Origin: Lachnospiraceae bacterium
GTDB lineage: Bacteria > Bacillota > Clostridia > Lachnospirales > Lachnospiraceae
DNA: 64,000 nt
Direction: 5' to 3'
Assembly (NCBI GenBank): GCA_015058015.1
Contig: SVDM01000007.1
Coordinates: forward strand, 1 to 64,000
Shown here in pieces: positions 6,726 to 15,737 of the stretch. The notes under the pieces are model-generated. The model saw nothing but the letters and a program-made list of their open reading frames with translations, made no database searches and was not told the DNA's origin. Made by a program: the position numbers and the translations under genes. Within the stretch, counting starts at the first letter, position 1, and every line of letters starts with the position of its first letter.

Positions 6726-8715
6726 AACCTACTTCTATTACGGCATAGCTGCGGGACTTCAACTTAACACAGATTACGCCGTCTTCAGCTATGGATATGG
6801 TACTCTCGCCGCTTACAACAGCTGCGCCCTTAACCGCTATACCGTCTAATTTTTCCAGATCCTTCGGACTAAGGCCTTCCTTAATCTCGTGAATATCCAC
6901 GTTAAAGGTCAGGTCAAGGGCCGTAGGATTCACCCCGATAAGGTATACACCGTCTTCGGCTCTTTTACCGAAGGTGTCCTCCCCGTCAAGGATATATCTG
7001 AGAATAACCATAGCATTATTGCTCTTGAAAGTAAAGCCACAGGCTCCGGTTCTAAGAGCCGGGGTATTGGCGCGAAGCTGTCCCAAGCCTTCTATGAACC
7101 TCTTCATACGCAGGTCTTTTTCCACGAAGGGTTCTCTGTTGAAGGGATCTTTGAAGCCCTCCATTCCCTGTTCATCACCGTAGTATATACAAGGCATTCC
7201 CGGAAGGGAAAATGTAAGTGCATAGGCAAGCTTGGATAACTCGATGCCCTTCTTTTCCTCTCTGATAGTAAGTACCTTCCGTCCCTGCTCGTCACGGCTC
7301 ATACCGTCTCCTTCTTTGTCGGTACCCAAAACCGTCTTGATTCTCGCCACGTCATGACTGGACAAAAGATTCATCTGAGAGTAATACATCTCCTTGGGAT
7401 AGTTGTTTTGCTGGCTCTCTAAGAGAGTGGCAAACTCCGCCCCGTGAATATGCTGAAGAAGAAAATCAATAATGGATTTTCTTAAAGGATAGTTCATTAT
7501 ACAATCCAGACCGCGACCCATGCAGTACTCACGCTTCTTGCCGTAGCTTACCTTGGTGGTGGCGTCTTCCCACACTTCTCCCAGAAGGAGGTTGTCAGGG
7601 CTCTCCTCCTTTACGGAAGTTCTCATAAGGTCTATGACTTCATCCGGTAGCTCATCCGCCACATCAAGTCTGAAGCCGTTACCTCCGTTTCTAAGCCAGA
7701 ACTTCATAACACTGTCCTTGCCCGATACAACCGTATCCTGCCAATTCGGGTCGAACTCATTAACCTCCGGCAAAGACTTAAATCCCCACCAGCAATCATA
7801 CTCATCCCTTGAGGAACCGAATTTATACCAGGAAGCATACCTTGAGGAACCGTCCTGATATGCACCGCACTCATCGTATCTTCCGTCTTTGTTGAAATAT
7901 CTGCTGTCAGAACCCGTATGGGAATATACTCCATCTAAGATAATCTTTATTCCCGCATCACTTGCAGCCTTACAAAGCTTCTTAAAATCATCCATGGTTC
8001 CTAAGATAGGATCCACCATGTAGTAATCACCGGTATTGTACCTGTGATTGGAAGCTGCCTCCACGATTGGGTTTAGGTATATTACATTAACGCCCATACT
8101 CTGCAGGTATGGAATCCTGTCCATGATACCCTTTAGATTACCGCCGAAGTAGTCCACGGGATCGTAGTTTTCATAACCGCCCACCGCTTTGGATATAGGT
8201 CTTTCATTCCAGGATGAATGAACGATAACGCGGCGGCCCTTATTCCTGTGATACTCAACACCCCGTTTAAAGGTTTCCTCATCACCGCACCTGAATCTGT
8301 CCGGGAATATCTGATACATTATTCCGTTCTTGCTCCAATCAGGAGTGGAGAAGCTCTCGTCATATACCGTCAGCTGGAAGCCTTTTGGATAAGCATCCAC
8401 TCCTATGCCGCATCCGGTGCCGGTATAGGAATCGCAGCCGATGTAACTGATGCCATCTTCACTTTTTATCTCAAAGTAGTAATAATAAAGTTTAGGCTCC
8501 GTTGGCGCTTCCAACACACCCTCAAAGACTTCTCCGTGTTTTTCCATGGGGAATCTGCCTATTTCACCCTCACGGTCTAAGATAATACTGACATCCGCCT
8601 CTATGGAGGTAAGGGTTCCCGAGGGTTTAAGACGCAGAGTAACCCGGCTGCCACTTGGCACAGCGCCCAAAGGATTCCTGTAATATGAAACTGCCGAGTT
8701 GTGAATTGTATTCAT
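6712..8715 (-). CDS. GH13 alpha-amylase family glycosidase (neopullulanase/cyclomaltodextrinase-like)
   Basis: 667 residues, no signal peptide, so cytoplasmic. An N-terminal beta-sandwich domain (about 1-120) precedes the catalytic barrel. The four GH13 conserved regions are visible: region I DGVYSH (261-266), region II GFRLDVADE with nucleophile Asp351, region III LLGEVWE with acid/base Glu380, and region IV SSHD with Asp455. A C-terminal beta domain follows from about 575. Intracellular enzymes of this type cleave maltodextrins or branched glycogen fragments. It is last of the glg genes, 26 bp after glgP, with ribosome binding site GGGAGGGGG. Exact specificity (neopullulanase, debranching or maltogenic) cannot be fixed from motifs. 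Confidence 0.88.
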   Translation of the reverse strand: MNTIHNSAVSYYRNPLGAVPSGSRVTLRLKPSGTLTSIEADVSIILDREGEIGRFPMEKHGEVFEGVLEAPTEPKLYYYYFEIKSEDGISYIGCDSYTGTGCGIGVDAYPKGFQLTVYDESFSTPDWSKNGIMYQIFPDRFRCGDEETFKRGVEYHRNKGRRVIVHSSWNERPISKAVGGYENYDPVDYFGGNLKGIMDRIPYLQSMGVNVIYLNPIVEAASNHRYNTGDYYMVDPILGTMDDFKKLCKAASDAGIKIILDGVYSHTGSDSRYFNKDGRYDECGAYQDGSSRYASWYKFGSSRDEYDCWWGFKSLPEVNEFDPNWQDTVVSGKDSVMKFWLRNGGNGFRLDVADELPDEVIDLMRTSVKEESPDNLLLGEVWEDATTKVSYGKKREYCMGRGLDCIMNYPLRKSIIDFLLQHIHGAEFATLLESQQNNYPKEMYYSQMNLLSSHDVARIKTVLGTDKEGDGMSRDEQGRKVLTIREEKKGIELSKLAYALTFSLPGMPCIYYGDEQGMEGFKDPFNREPFVEKDLRMKRFIEGLGQLRANTPALRTGACGFTFKSNNAMVILRYILDGEDTFGKRAEDGVYLIGVNPTALDLTFNVDIHEIKEGLSPKDLEKLDGIAVKGAAVVSGESTISIAEDGVICVKLKSRSYAVIEVGYEDE

Positions 8716-8741
8716 ATCGTTACTCCCCCTCCCTCATGTAT

Positions 8742-11195
8742 TTATTGTTCACCGTATTTTTTCAGATGCCACATAATCTCGTTGTATTCTTCCACAGCCC
8801 TGTCAGAGCTAAAGAATCCGGCCTTGGCTACATTCATAATAGCCTTCCGCATCCAGGATTCGTTGTCAACGGCATAAAGGTTAATAGCCCTTGTATATAC
8901 TTCCGCGTAGGAAGGCAGGTCATACAATACGAAGTAGGGGTCAGCCACTTCGTATCCGTTACCGAAGAGTAATGACTGGTAAATGTCAGAGAAGGCATTC
9001 TCAGCCACTCCCGGAAGACTGCCGTCGATGATTCGATCCAAAGCATTACGTACGTATACATTCTTCTCGAATACGGAACCCGGATTATATGATTTAAATC
9101 TCTGATAATTTGCTATCTCCGTTGCAGTGGCACCGAATACAAAGATATTGTCGGGACCTAACTGCTCATGCATCTCTACATTGGCTCCGTCCATGGTTCC
9201 TATGGTAACGGCGCCATTTAACATAAACTTCATGTTACCGGTACCGGAAGCCTCATATCCGGCAGTTGAGAGCTGCTCGCTGATATCTGCTGCCGGAATA
9301 AGTATCTCGGCTGAAGATACATTGTAGTTTTCTAAGAACACAACCTGCATCAAATCCTTGGTTCTCGGGTCATTGTTAACCAAATCCGCGATTGCATTAA
9401 TCAGGCGAATAATGCTCTTGGCCCTGTGGTATCCCGGTGCCGCCTTGGCTGCAAAAATAAAGGTTACGGGATGGGTCAGCGCCTTATCATCCGCTAACAG
9501 GTGGTTGTATTTGTAGAGAATATGTATGCACTTTAAGAGCTGTCTCTTGTACTCGTGAAGACGCTTTGATTGAACGTCTATTATGGAATCCGTGTTAATG
9601 CTGATTCCCTGGGTATCCTGTAAGTATTCGGACAGTCTTTCTTTGTTTTTCTTCTTAACATCACGGAACTCCGCCCTGAAAGAGGGGTCATCCGCAAAGG
9701 GAATAAGCTGCTCATACAGCCTGTAATCCTTGATAAAGTCACCCTTTATGGTCTTTCTTAAAAGCTCTGTTAATTCCGGATTGGCCAGAGCCATCCACCT
9801 TCTCTGTGTGATACCGTTTGTAATGGCTGTAAACTTATTGGGAAATACCTGGTATTCGTAATTAAAGAGTCTTCTCTTTAATATCTCCCCGTGAAGCTGG
9901 GATACACCGTTTACATGGCCTGCAACGGCAATGCAAAGATTAGCCATACGAATCTGTCCGTAGGCTATAATGGCCATCTCTGATATTTTCTCCATATCAT
10001 CCGGGAAGTATTCCGCTAACTTGGCGCAGTATCTCTCGTTAATATTAACGATAATTGTATGAATACGGGGAAGAAGAACTCTAAAGAGTCTCTCGTCCCA
10101 ACACTCCAACGCCTCATTCATAATTGTATGGTTGGTGTAGTTAAATACCTTCTTTACTATCTCTACAGCATCCTCCCAGCTGTATCCCTCGTCATCCATA
10201 AGGATTCTCATAAGTTCCGGAATAGCAAGGGTGGGATGGGTATCGTTAATCTGGACAACCGTAGACTCCGGCAGTGTGTGCAGATCACCGAACATCATCT
10301 TGTGATACTTAACAATAAACTGCATCTGGGCTGATGCCAGGAAATAGAACTGTTTTAATCTAAGTTCCTTGCCCTGCTGATGATTGTCCGCCGGATAAAG
10401 TACCTTGGATATAATCTCAGCCAGTTGACGGTTCTCCATGGCCTTTAGATAGTCTCCCTTGTTAAAGGAACTAAGGTCGAATCCCGCCTCAGACTTGGCG
10501 CTCCAAAGTCGCAATACTCCCGGGTGCTTACAGCCGTATCCGATAATAGGCACGTCATAGGGCACCGCCTGTACCGTATTGTAATTCTTATAGTTTATGG
10601 TAAGACCTTTCTCAGTCCATTCTTCTTCAATCTCTCCGTTGAATTTGACCTCGAAGGACCACTCGGGGCGCTCCACCTCCCATACGAACTCATCGTGGAG
10701 CCAGTCGTCTTCCACCTCATACTGGGCTCCGTCAACAATCTTTTGCTTAAAGAGTCCGTACTCGTATCTGATTCCGCATCCCATTACAGGATAGTCCAAA
10801 GAAGTCAGGGATTCCAAGTAGCATGCAGCCAGTCTTCCCAAACCGCCGTTACCAAGTCCCGGGTCTGCTTCCATCGGGATAATATCTTTGATATTTACTC
10901 CAAGATGATCAAATACCTCCTTGTAAGAATCCCACAGGCCCATATTAATAATATTGCTGGCATAAGAGCGTCCAATCAGGAATTCCGCCGACATATAATA
11001 AAGCATCTTTTTCTTATCCCGGTATATTCCTCTTATGGTTTGGTTCCAGGTGCTCATAAATCTGTCTCGCACTGACAGGGCACTTGCCTTGTATAATTCT
11101 TTGTAGGAGGCATCATCTACGGTCTTCCCGTAGAGCTTTTCAAGTATCCCCTTAATATCCGCATAAATTTTACTTGCTTCTTTTGACATCCCCAT
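8742..11195 (-). CDS. glgP: Glycogen/starch phosphorylase
   Basis: 817 residues from ATG 11195, preceded by AGGAGG; an upstream in-frame start at 11270 would lie inside glgA and is rejected. It releases glucose-1-phosphate from the non-reducing ends of glycogen using pyridoxal phosphate. The PLP-lysine region EASGTGNMKFMLNGAV and the following GTMDGANVEM are intact, and the N-terminal YYMSAEFLIGRS and GLGNGGLGRLAACYLES motifs are classic GT35. The ribosome binding site overlaps the glgA stop, so the two are tightly coupled. Having the phosphorylase in the synthetic operon is common in clostridial glg operons. Confidence 0.96.
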   Translation of the reverse strand: MGMSKEASKIYADIKGILEKLYGKTVDDASYKELYKASALSVRDRFMSTWNQTIRGIYRDKKKMLYYMSAEFLIGRSYASNIINMGLWDSYKEVFDHLGVNIKDIIPMEADPGLGNGGLGRLAACYLESLTSLDYPVMGCGIRYEYGLFKQKIVDGAQYEVEDDWLHDEFVWEVERPEWSFEVKFNGEIEEEWTEKGLTINYKNYNTVQAVPYDVPIIGYGCKHPGVLRLWSAKSEAGFDLSSFNKGDYLKAMENRQLAEIISKVLYPADNHQQGKELRLKQFYFLASAQMQFIVKYHKMMFGDLHTLPESTVVQINDTHPTLAIPELMRILMDDEGYSWEDAVEIVKKVFNYTNHTIMNEALECWDERLFRVLLPRIHTIIVNINERYCAKLAEYFPDDMEKISEMAIIAYGQIRMANLCIAVAGHVNGVSQLHGEILKRRLFNYEYQVFPNKFTAITNGITQRRWMALANPELTELLRKTIKGDFIKDYRLYEQLIPFADDPSFRAEFRDVKKKNKERLSEYLQDTQGISINTDSIIDVQSKRLHEYKRQLLKCIHILYKYNHLLADDKALTHPVTFIFAAKAAPGYHRAKSIIRLINAIADLVNNDPRTKDLMQVVFLENYNVSSAEILIPAADISEQLSTAGYEASGTGNMKFMLNGAVTIGTMDGANVEMHEQLGPDNIFVFGATATEIANYQRFKSYNPGSVFEKNVYVRNALDRIIDGSLPGVAENAFSDIYQSLLFGNGYEVADPYFVLYDLPSYAEVYTRAINLYAVDNESWMRKAIMNVAKAGFFSSDRAVEEYNEIMWHLKKYGEQ

Positions 11196-11208
11196 AAACC
11201 ATGTCCTC

Positions 11209-12630
11209 CTATAATATGTCTTCGTACATCTCTTTATATTTAAGAGCTGATTTCTCAAATCCGTTATCAAGCTTCATACCGTTTTTTATTACCTGCTTCT
11301 TAAGATCCTTATCCTTTAGAATCTTAAGGGCTCCTTTAATGGCACGATACAAAGCCTCCGGTGAATAGTCGGTAAAACTAAATCCGTCTCCCTTGCCACT
11401 TTTAGCATCAAAGGCGGTTACAGTATCGCAAAGCCCCCCGGTTTTACGAACTATAGGCGGTGTTCCGTAAGCCTGTCCTATCATCTGGGATATGCCACAG
11501 GGTTCAAACCTGGAAGGCATAAAGAAGGCATCGCTTCCCGCATAGATTAAATGTGCGATTTCATTATCGTATTTGATAAGTGTTGCGATACGTCCCGGAT
11601 ATTCCGCTGCCAGGCGAAGAAGTCCCTGTTCTATATCCGGTTCACCTGTGCCTAAGAACACAAAGGCCACATCCTCTTTCATAATGCGGTGGGCTATCTC
11701 GAAGAAAAGCCCCAGTCCTTTTTGCTCCACCAGTCTGCTTACCATACCGATTACCGGTGTATTTGCTATATCTATATCAAGACCGCAGCGCCGTACAAGT
11801 TCTGCCTTATTGGCCTTCTTACCGCTGGTAAAGGTTTTTATATCGTAGGTTTTCTTAATAAGAGAATCCTTTGCCGGATCAAACTCTTCCTTGTTGATAC
11901 CGTTAACGATTCCACTAAGGTTTGAAGCTATTGCCTTAATGTCGCTTTCAAGGGAGCATCCGTACTCCTTGGTCATTATCTCTTTAGCATATGTGGGACT
12001 TACGGTATTGACCCAGTCAGAGTTATGGATAGCCGACTTGGTAAAGCTGTAGTTTGGTCTTCTATCCTTCTCATTTAAGTGAAGCCAGAACTTAATGGCA
12101 TCAAATCCGAAGTCACCCTGATACTGCATATTGTGGATAGTGTATACGGTTTTGCACTCGCCCTGTGGACGATATCCGAACTGGGTGTGCAAGAGTTCTG
12201 CAATCATTCCCGTCTGCCAGTCATTGGCATGGATAACATCCGGTACAAAGCCGATACGGTCAAGGCTTTCGCATACAGCCAAACAGAAATAGGCATATTG
12301 CTCTCCTTCCGCTCCGCCACCTTTGTACACAGGACCTCCGAACATATCCTCGCAGTCCACAAAGTAATAGCATATTCCGTCTTTTGTGAGAGTCTCTATG
12401 CCTACATAGAATGCATTATTACCCACCGGCACATAGAATTGTGTCAGGTGCTTTGTCATGGAATAATACTCATCTTTAATTGCTCTGTGAAATGGAATCA
12501 TTACCCTGGCATCAACGCCCAAATCCTGCAATTTTCCGGGTAACGTTCCCATTACGTCTGCAAGTCCTCCGATCTTAACAAATCCGGCGCACTCGGCTCC
12601 TACCAGCAATACCTTTATCTTCTCAGACAT
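11209..12630 (-). CDS. glgA: Glycogen synthase (ADP-glucose type)
   Basis: 473 residues, the normal length for bacterial GT5 synthases. It transfers glucose from ADP-glucose to a growing alpha-1,4 glucan in the cytoplasm. The N-terminal KIGGLADVMGTLPG motif binds ADP-glucose, and the C-terminal SRFEPCGISQMIGQAYGTPP contains the paired acidic/basic residues of the retaining GT-B active site followed by the conserved GGL. The ATG abuts the TAA of glgD, with GGGAGG inside glgD as ribosome binding site. Confidence 0.96.
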   Translation of the reverse strand: MSEKIKVLLVGAECAGFVKIGGLADVMGTLPGKLQDLGVDARVMIPFHRAIKDEYYSMTKHLTQFYVPVGNNAFYVGIETLTKDGICYYFVDCEDMFGGPVYKGGGAEGEQYAYFCLAVCESLDRIGFVPDVIHANDWQTGMIAELLHTQFGYRPQGECKTVYTIHNMQYQGDFGFDAIKFWLHLNEKDRRPNYSFTKSAIHNSDWVNTVSPTYAKEIMTKEYGCSLESDIKAIASNLSGIVNGINKEEFDPAKDSLIKKTYDIKTFTSGKKANKAELVRRCGLDIDIANTPVIGMVSRLVEQKGLGLFFEIAHRIMKEDVAFVFLGTGEPDIEQGLLRLAAEYPGRIATLIKYDNEIAHLIYAGSDAFFMPSRFEPCGISQMIGQAYGTPPIVRKTGGLCDTVTAFDAKSGKGDGFSFTDYSPEALYRAIKGALKILKDKDLKKQVIKNGMKLDNGFEKSALKYKEMYEDIL

Positions 12631-13761
12631 TTACACTATTCCTCCCTTTGGAATGACCACAGGGTATGCTATGGTTCCGATAAGCTGGGAATTGGGGCGG
12701 ATTACCGTATTCTTATCCAGAATAACCTTATCCAGTACCGAGTTGTCATATATTTGTGAGTTCTGCATTACTACAGAATCCTTAATTCTAACATTCTTAC
12801 CCACATGAACGCCACGGAAGATTACAGAGTTCTCCACCGTGCCTTCGATATTACAGCCGCTGGCTATCATACTGTTCTCTACACTGGCATGTTCACCGTA
12901 CTGTGTAGGCGGCTCGTCCTTGGTCTTGGTGTATACGTTGTTACCGGTATAGAAAAGGTCTGCTAATACCTTGGGCTTTAACATGTCCATGCTGGCCTTG
13001 TAATAATTGGCTACTGATGTAATACGGGCAGAATATCCCTCGTGCTTAAATCCGTATACCTTTAAGTTAGAGAGATTCTCCTTTATTACATCCACCAACT
13101 GGTTATGCTTATTGTATGAATATGCATTATCCATAAGATAACGAAGAAGCTCCTTATGAATCAGGAGGCACTCCATGGATCTGCAGCATTCTGTTTCATC
13201 CGTGGGAGAATACTGAATATCCAAGACCCTTCCATCTTCGTTCATCTTCAGAACGAATTGCTCCGTATTCTCAGTGGACCTGTCTGCAGATGGTTTTACG
13301 ATATCGTAGAGAATTGTGATATCCGCTCCTGTTTCAAGATGCTGTTCAAACATCTTGTCATAAGTATTGTTATACACCACTGAAGCCTTGCAGATGAGGC
13401 AATAGGGCTGGGGCTCCTTCTCAATAAATCTCTCTGCATTCTTAAGCTCATCCAACATCCCCTCCGGCTTAACATAGCCGTCAGCAGTATCAAATGGGGG
13501 CAGTATAAAGAGACCTCCGTTTTTTCTGTCAAGATCCCATTCCTTGCCTGCTCCAACGTGGTCCATTATAGATTGGCAATTTTTCTTTGTAAGAATTCCA
13601 ATATTGCTGATATTGGAGTTAACCATGTTACTAAGTAAAAAATCTATTATCCTGTATCTGCCTCCTATAGGCAGTGATGCTACATCTCTCCTACTGATAA
13701 GCGTCCTTAACTGCTCGCTTTCGCTTCCTGCGCAAATGATTCCAAAGACGTCTTTTGGCAT
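12631..13761 (-). CDS. glgD: Glucose-1-phosphate adenylyltransferase regulatory subunit GlgD
   Basis: 376 residues, homologous to GlgC but with a degraded nucleotide site: the usual LAGGxGTRL of GlgC is replaced by [12 protein letters not shown]. In Firmicutes GlgD is known as a non- or weakly catalytic partner that raises the activity of GlgC in a heterotetramer. The C-terminal left-handed beta-helix repeats ([22 protein letters not shown]) are present. ATG 13761 follows AAGGAGG and lies inside glgC, whose reading frame ends 55 bp later. Confidence 0.94.
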   Translation of the reverse strand: MPKDVFGIICAGSESEQLRTLISRRDVASLPIGGRYRIIDFLLSNMVNSNISNIGILTKKNCQSIMDHVGAGKEWDLDRKNGGLFILPPFDTADGYVKPEGMLDELKNAERFIEKEPQPYCLICKASVVYNNTYDKMFEQHLETGADITILYDIVKPSADRSTENTEQFVLKMNEDGRVLDIQYSPTDETECCRSMECLLIHKELLRYLMDNAYSYNKHNQLVDVIKENLSNLKVYGFKHEGYSARITSVANYYKASMDMLKPKVLADLFYTGNNVYTKTKDEPPTQYGEHASVENSMIASGCNIEGTVENSVIFRGVHVGKNVRIKDSVVMQNSQIYDNSVLDKVILDKNTVIRPNSQLIGTIAYPVVIPKGGIV

Positions 13762-14963
13762 AATTTATCCTCCTTACTTGCCTCAACCAGATGATCAGGA
13801 TCAACCATCATTCCCTCTTTAACGGTTGCTCCTTTTTCTACAACAACAGAATCACCGATTACGGTAATCTCTCCGGGTCCGCCGATTCTTGCCTTGTCAT
13901 TGATATGGCATTCTTCATCAATGATACTTTTTTCTACCACGGCACCCTTTCCGATGGTGGTTCCATCCATAATGATACTGTTGTGTACCTTCGCTCCGGC
14001 GCACACACGAACACCCGAATGAATGATAGAGTTGACAACTTCACCCTCTATCATACATCCGTCTGCGATAATGCTCTTACTTACGCTTGCGCCCTTTGCA
14101 ATGTAATGCGGAGGATTGGAATAGTTTCTTGTATAAACCTTAAAGGAATCGCTCTCAAGATTAAGGGCTGTATTCCCATCAATAAGCTCCATATTAGCTT
14201 CCCAGAGACTCTGGATTGTTCCAACATCTCTCCAATATCCGTCAAAGCTGTAAGCATACATATTCTCATTGTTGGCAAGCATCCTGGGGATTACATTCTT
14301 TCCGAAATCCTTCTCGGAATCAGGATCTGCCTCATCATCAATGAGATACTGCTTAATCTTTTTCCACTTAAATATATAAATACCCATAGAAGCCTTGTTG
14401 CTCTTTGGGTTAGCCGGTTTCTCTTCGAATTCCGTTATCCTTCCCGATTCATCCGTATTCATAATTCCGAATCTTGAAGCCTCCTCCATAGGAACCTCAA
14501 TTACGGCAATGGTGGCATCTGCCTGATTCTTCTCATGAAAATGTAGCATCTTCTCGTAATCCATCTTGTAAATATGGTCTCCTGACAGAATAAGAATATG
14601 CTCAGGATTAAACCTGTTGATAAATTGGATGTTCTGATATACGGCATTGGCCGTACCCGCATACCATTCCCCTGTTTTTCCTCTTACGTACGGCGGCAGA
14701 ATATACGCGCCTCCGTTCATTACGTCAAGATCCCAAGGTGCTCCGTTACCGATGTAAGCATTAAGCTCCAACGGTTCATACTGTGTTAATACGCCAACCG
14801 TATCAATACCCGAATTAATACAGTTTGACAAGGGAAAATCGATTATCCTATACTTCCCGCCAAAAGGTACTGCCGGTTTTGCTCTCTTCTTGGTAAGAGA
14901 GTACAAACGGCTTCCCTGGCCGCCCGCCAGGAGCATGGCAACACATTTCTTCCTTGTTTGCAT
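13707..14963 (-). CDS. glgC: Glucose-1-phosphate adenylyltransferase, catalytic subunit
   Basis: 418 residues. It makes ADP-glucose from ATP and glucose-1-phosphate, the committed step of glycogen synthesis. The N-terminus carries [13 protein letters not shown] and [19 protein letters not shown]; the glucose-1-phosphate region FEEKP and the C-terminal hexapeptide helix ([20 protein letters not shown]) follow. It is the first gene of the operon, preceded by GGGAGG, a ~115-nt leader with a terminator-like hairpin, and a promoter. The last ~18 codons overlap glgD in another frame, so the C-terminal tail is somewhat longer than usual. Confidence 0.96.
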   Translation of the reverse strand: MQTRKKCVAMLLAGGQGSRLYSLTKKRAKPAVPFGGKYRIIDFPLSNCINSGIDTVGVLTQYEPLELNAYIGNGAPWDLDVMNGGAYILPPYVRGKTGEWYAGTANAVYQNIQFINRFNPEHILILSGDHIYKMDYEKMLHFHEKNQADATIAVIEVPMEEASRFGIMNTDESGRITEFEEKPANPKSNKASMGIYIFKWKKIKQYLIDDEADPDSEKDFGKNVIPRMLANNENMYAYSFDGYWRDVGTIQSLWEANMELIDGNTALNLESDSFKVYTRNYSNPPHYIAKGASVSKSIIADGCMIEGEVVNSIIHSGVRVCAGAKVHNSIIMDGTTIGKGAVVEKSIIDEECHINDKARIGGPGEITVIGDSVVVEKGATVKEGMMVDPDHLVEASKEDKLCQKTSLESFAQEAKASS

Positions 14964-15010
14964 ACGCAGTTCCTCCCAATGTTTTAGCTATCGGCATCAT
15001 CTATACCCCT

Positions 15011-15058
15011 GAAAAAGCCGACAAAACTTACTCCTTCCTCTCGGAAGAACTAAGTCGG
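15011..15058 (-). promoter_or_regulatory. Terminator-like hairpin in the glgC leader (possible attenuator)
   Basis: In the minus-strand leader, CCG-ACTTA-...-CTTCC-GAGA-GGAAG-...-TAAGT-...-CGG folds into a long hairpin (15018-15058) followed by CTTTTT. It lies between promoter and start codon, so it could end transcription early. The 3' arm (TCGGC) could instead pair with GCCGA about 20 nt downstream. The tip TCTTCCGAGAGGAAGGAG (15031-15048) matches 15 of 18 bases in the malQ leader. No known riboswitch consensus was recognised. Confidence 0.6.
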
Positions 15059-15087
15059 AATTATTAAATAGACTAATACTCATTAAA

Positions 15088-15116
15088 ATTATAACACTTT
15101 TTTTCACTTTTGTACA
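15088..15116 (-). promoter_or_regulatory. Putative sigma-A promoter of the glgC operon
   Basis: Minus strand TGTACA (15111-15116, 4 of 6 to consensus), 17-bp spacer, TATAAT (15088-15093, perfect). The predicted start near 15080 gives a leader of about 115 nt before glgC. Confidence 0.65.
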
Positions 15117-15165
15117 TAAAACCGAAAAATTATCTGATTTTTCCTGCCAACCACAATATATTGAT

Positions 15166-15201
15166 TAAAATAAAAAATACCCCGCCTATTTGGCGAGGTA
15201 T
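15166..15201 (-). terminator. Intrinsic terminator of the DUF212 gene
   Basis: The minus strand reads ATACCTCGCC, AAATA, GGCGGGGTAT then TTTTTTATTTT: a 10-bp stem directly after the stop codon. Confidence 0.9.
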
Positions 15202-15205
15202 TGTA

Positions 15206-15670
15206 TCAAACTACATAGTAGTATGTTAATGCAATTGCAAGTCCTAACAACGCTCCCATCAGCACCTGGAGCGGCGAATGTCCTAAGAATTCCTTAAGCA
15301 TAACATCCGGCGTAGGATTCTCTTTATCTTGATTCTCCTTGTCCATATTCTCGTAGAGTTCGTTAAGAGCCTTAGCGTGACGTCCCGCTTCTCTTCTGAC
15401 TCCCATAGCATCATGCATAACGATTATGGCAAATATCAAGGCCACCGCAAACACGGCAGACTTAAATCCGTAAGTAAGTCCCGTATAAATCGCAAGGCTT
15501 GTAACCGTAGCCGAGTGAGCACTTGGCATACCGCCGTCTCCCACCAGTCGCTTCCAGTCGATTCCCTTATACATAATGGCATGGATAATGGTCTTGATTA
15601 TCTGTGCCACAGCCCAGCTGAATATAGACACTATTATGATTTCATTCTGAAAAATGTCCAGCAAATTCAA
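15206..15670 (-). CDS. Divergent PAP2-family (DUF212) membrane protein
   Basis: 154 residues with about four membrane segments. The signature KRLVGDGGMPSAHSATVTSL and the later MHDAMGVRREAGRHAK are those of the DUF212 branch of the PAP2 acid phosphatase/haloperoxidase superfamily (Bacillus YuiD-like). The SAH histidine and the arginine-rich motif could form a phosphatase site for a lipid phosphate, but no activity is established to my knowledge. It is monocistronic, with its own promoter and terminator. Confidence 0.9.
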   Translation of the reverse strand: MNLLDIFQNEIIIVSIFSWAVAQIIKTIIHAIMYKGIDWKRLVGDGGMPSAHSATVTSLAIYTGLTYGFKSAVFAVALIFAIIVMHDAMGVRREAGRHAKALNELYENMDKENQDKENPTPDVMLKEFLGHSPLQVLMGALLGLAIALTYYYVV

Positions 15671-15702
15671 CGTAAAAATGCCTCCTCTTTAGTGCATAAA
15701 TT

Positions 15703-15731
15703 ATTATACATTTATTGCACCGGTAAGACAA
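15703..15731 (-). promoter_or_regulatory. Promoter of the DUF212 gene with an overlapping inverted repeat
   Basis: Minus strand TTGTCT (15726-15731), 17-bp spacer, TATAAT (15703-15708). An imperfect palindrome (GTGCA-TAAAT...ATTTA-TTGCAC, about 15692-15720) covers the -10 region and could be an operator. Confidence 0.6.
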
Positions 15732-15737
15732 GTAAAT

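Noticed and set aside
13707-13761. Frameshift at the glgC-glgD junction
   Set aside because: Both genes are complete; the 55-bp overlap includes a proper ribosome binding site and start for glgD.
15011-15120. Cyclic-di-GMP, preQ1 or ykkC riboswitch in the glgC leader
   Set aside because: None of the consensus cores of those aptamers can be found in the leader.
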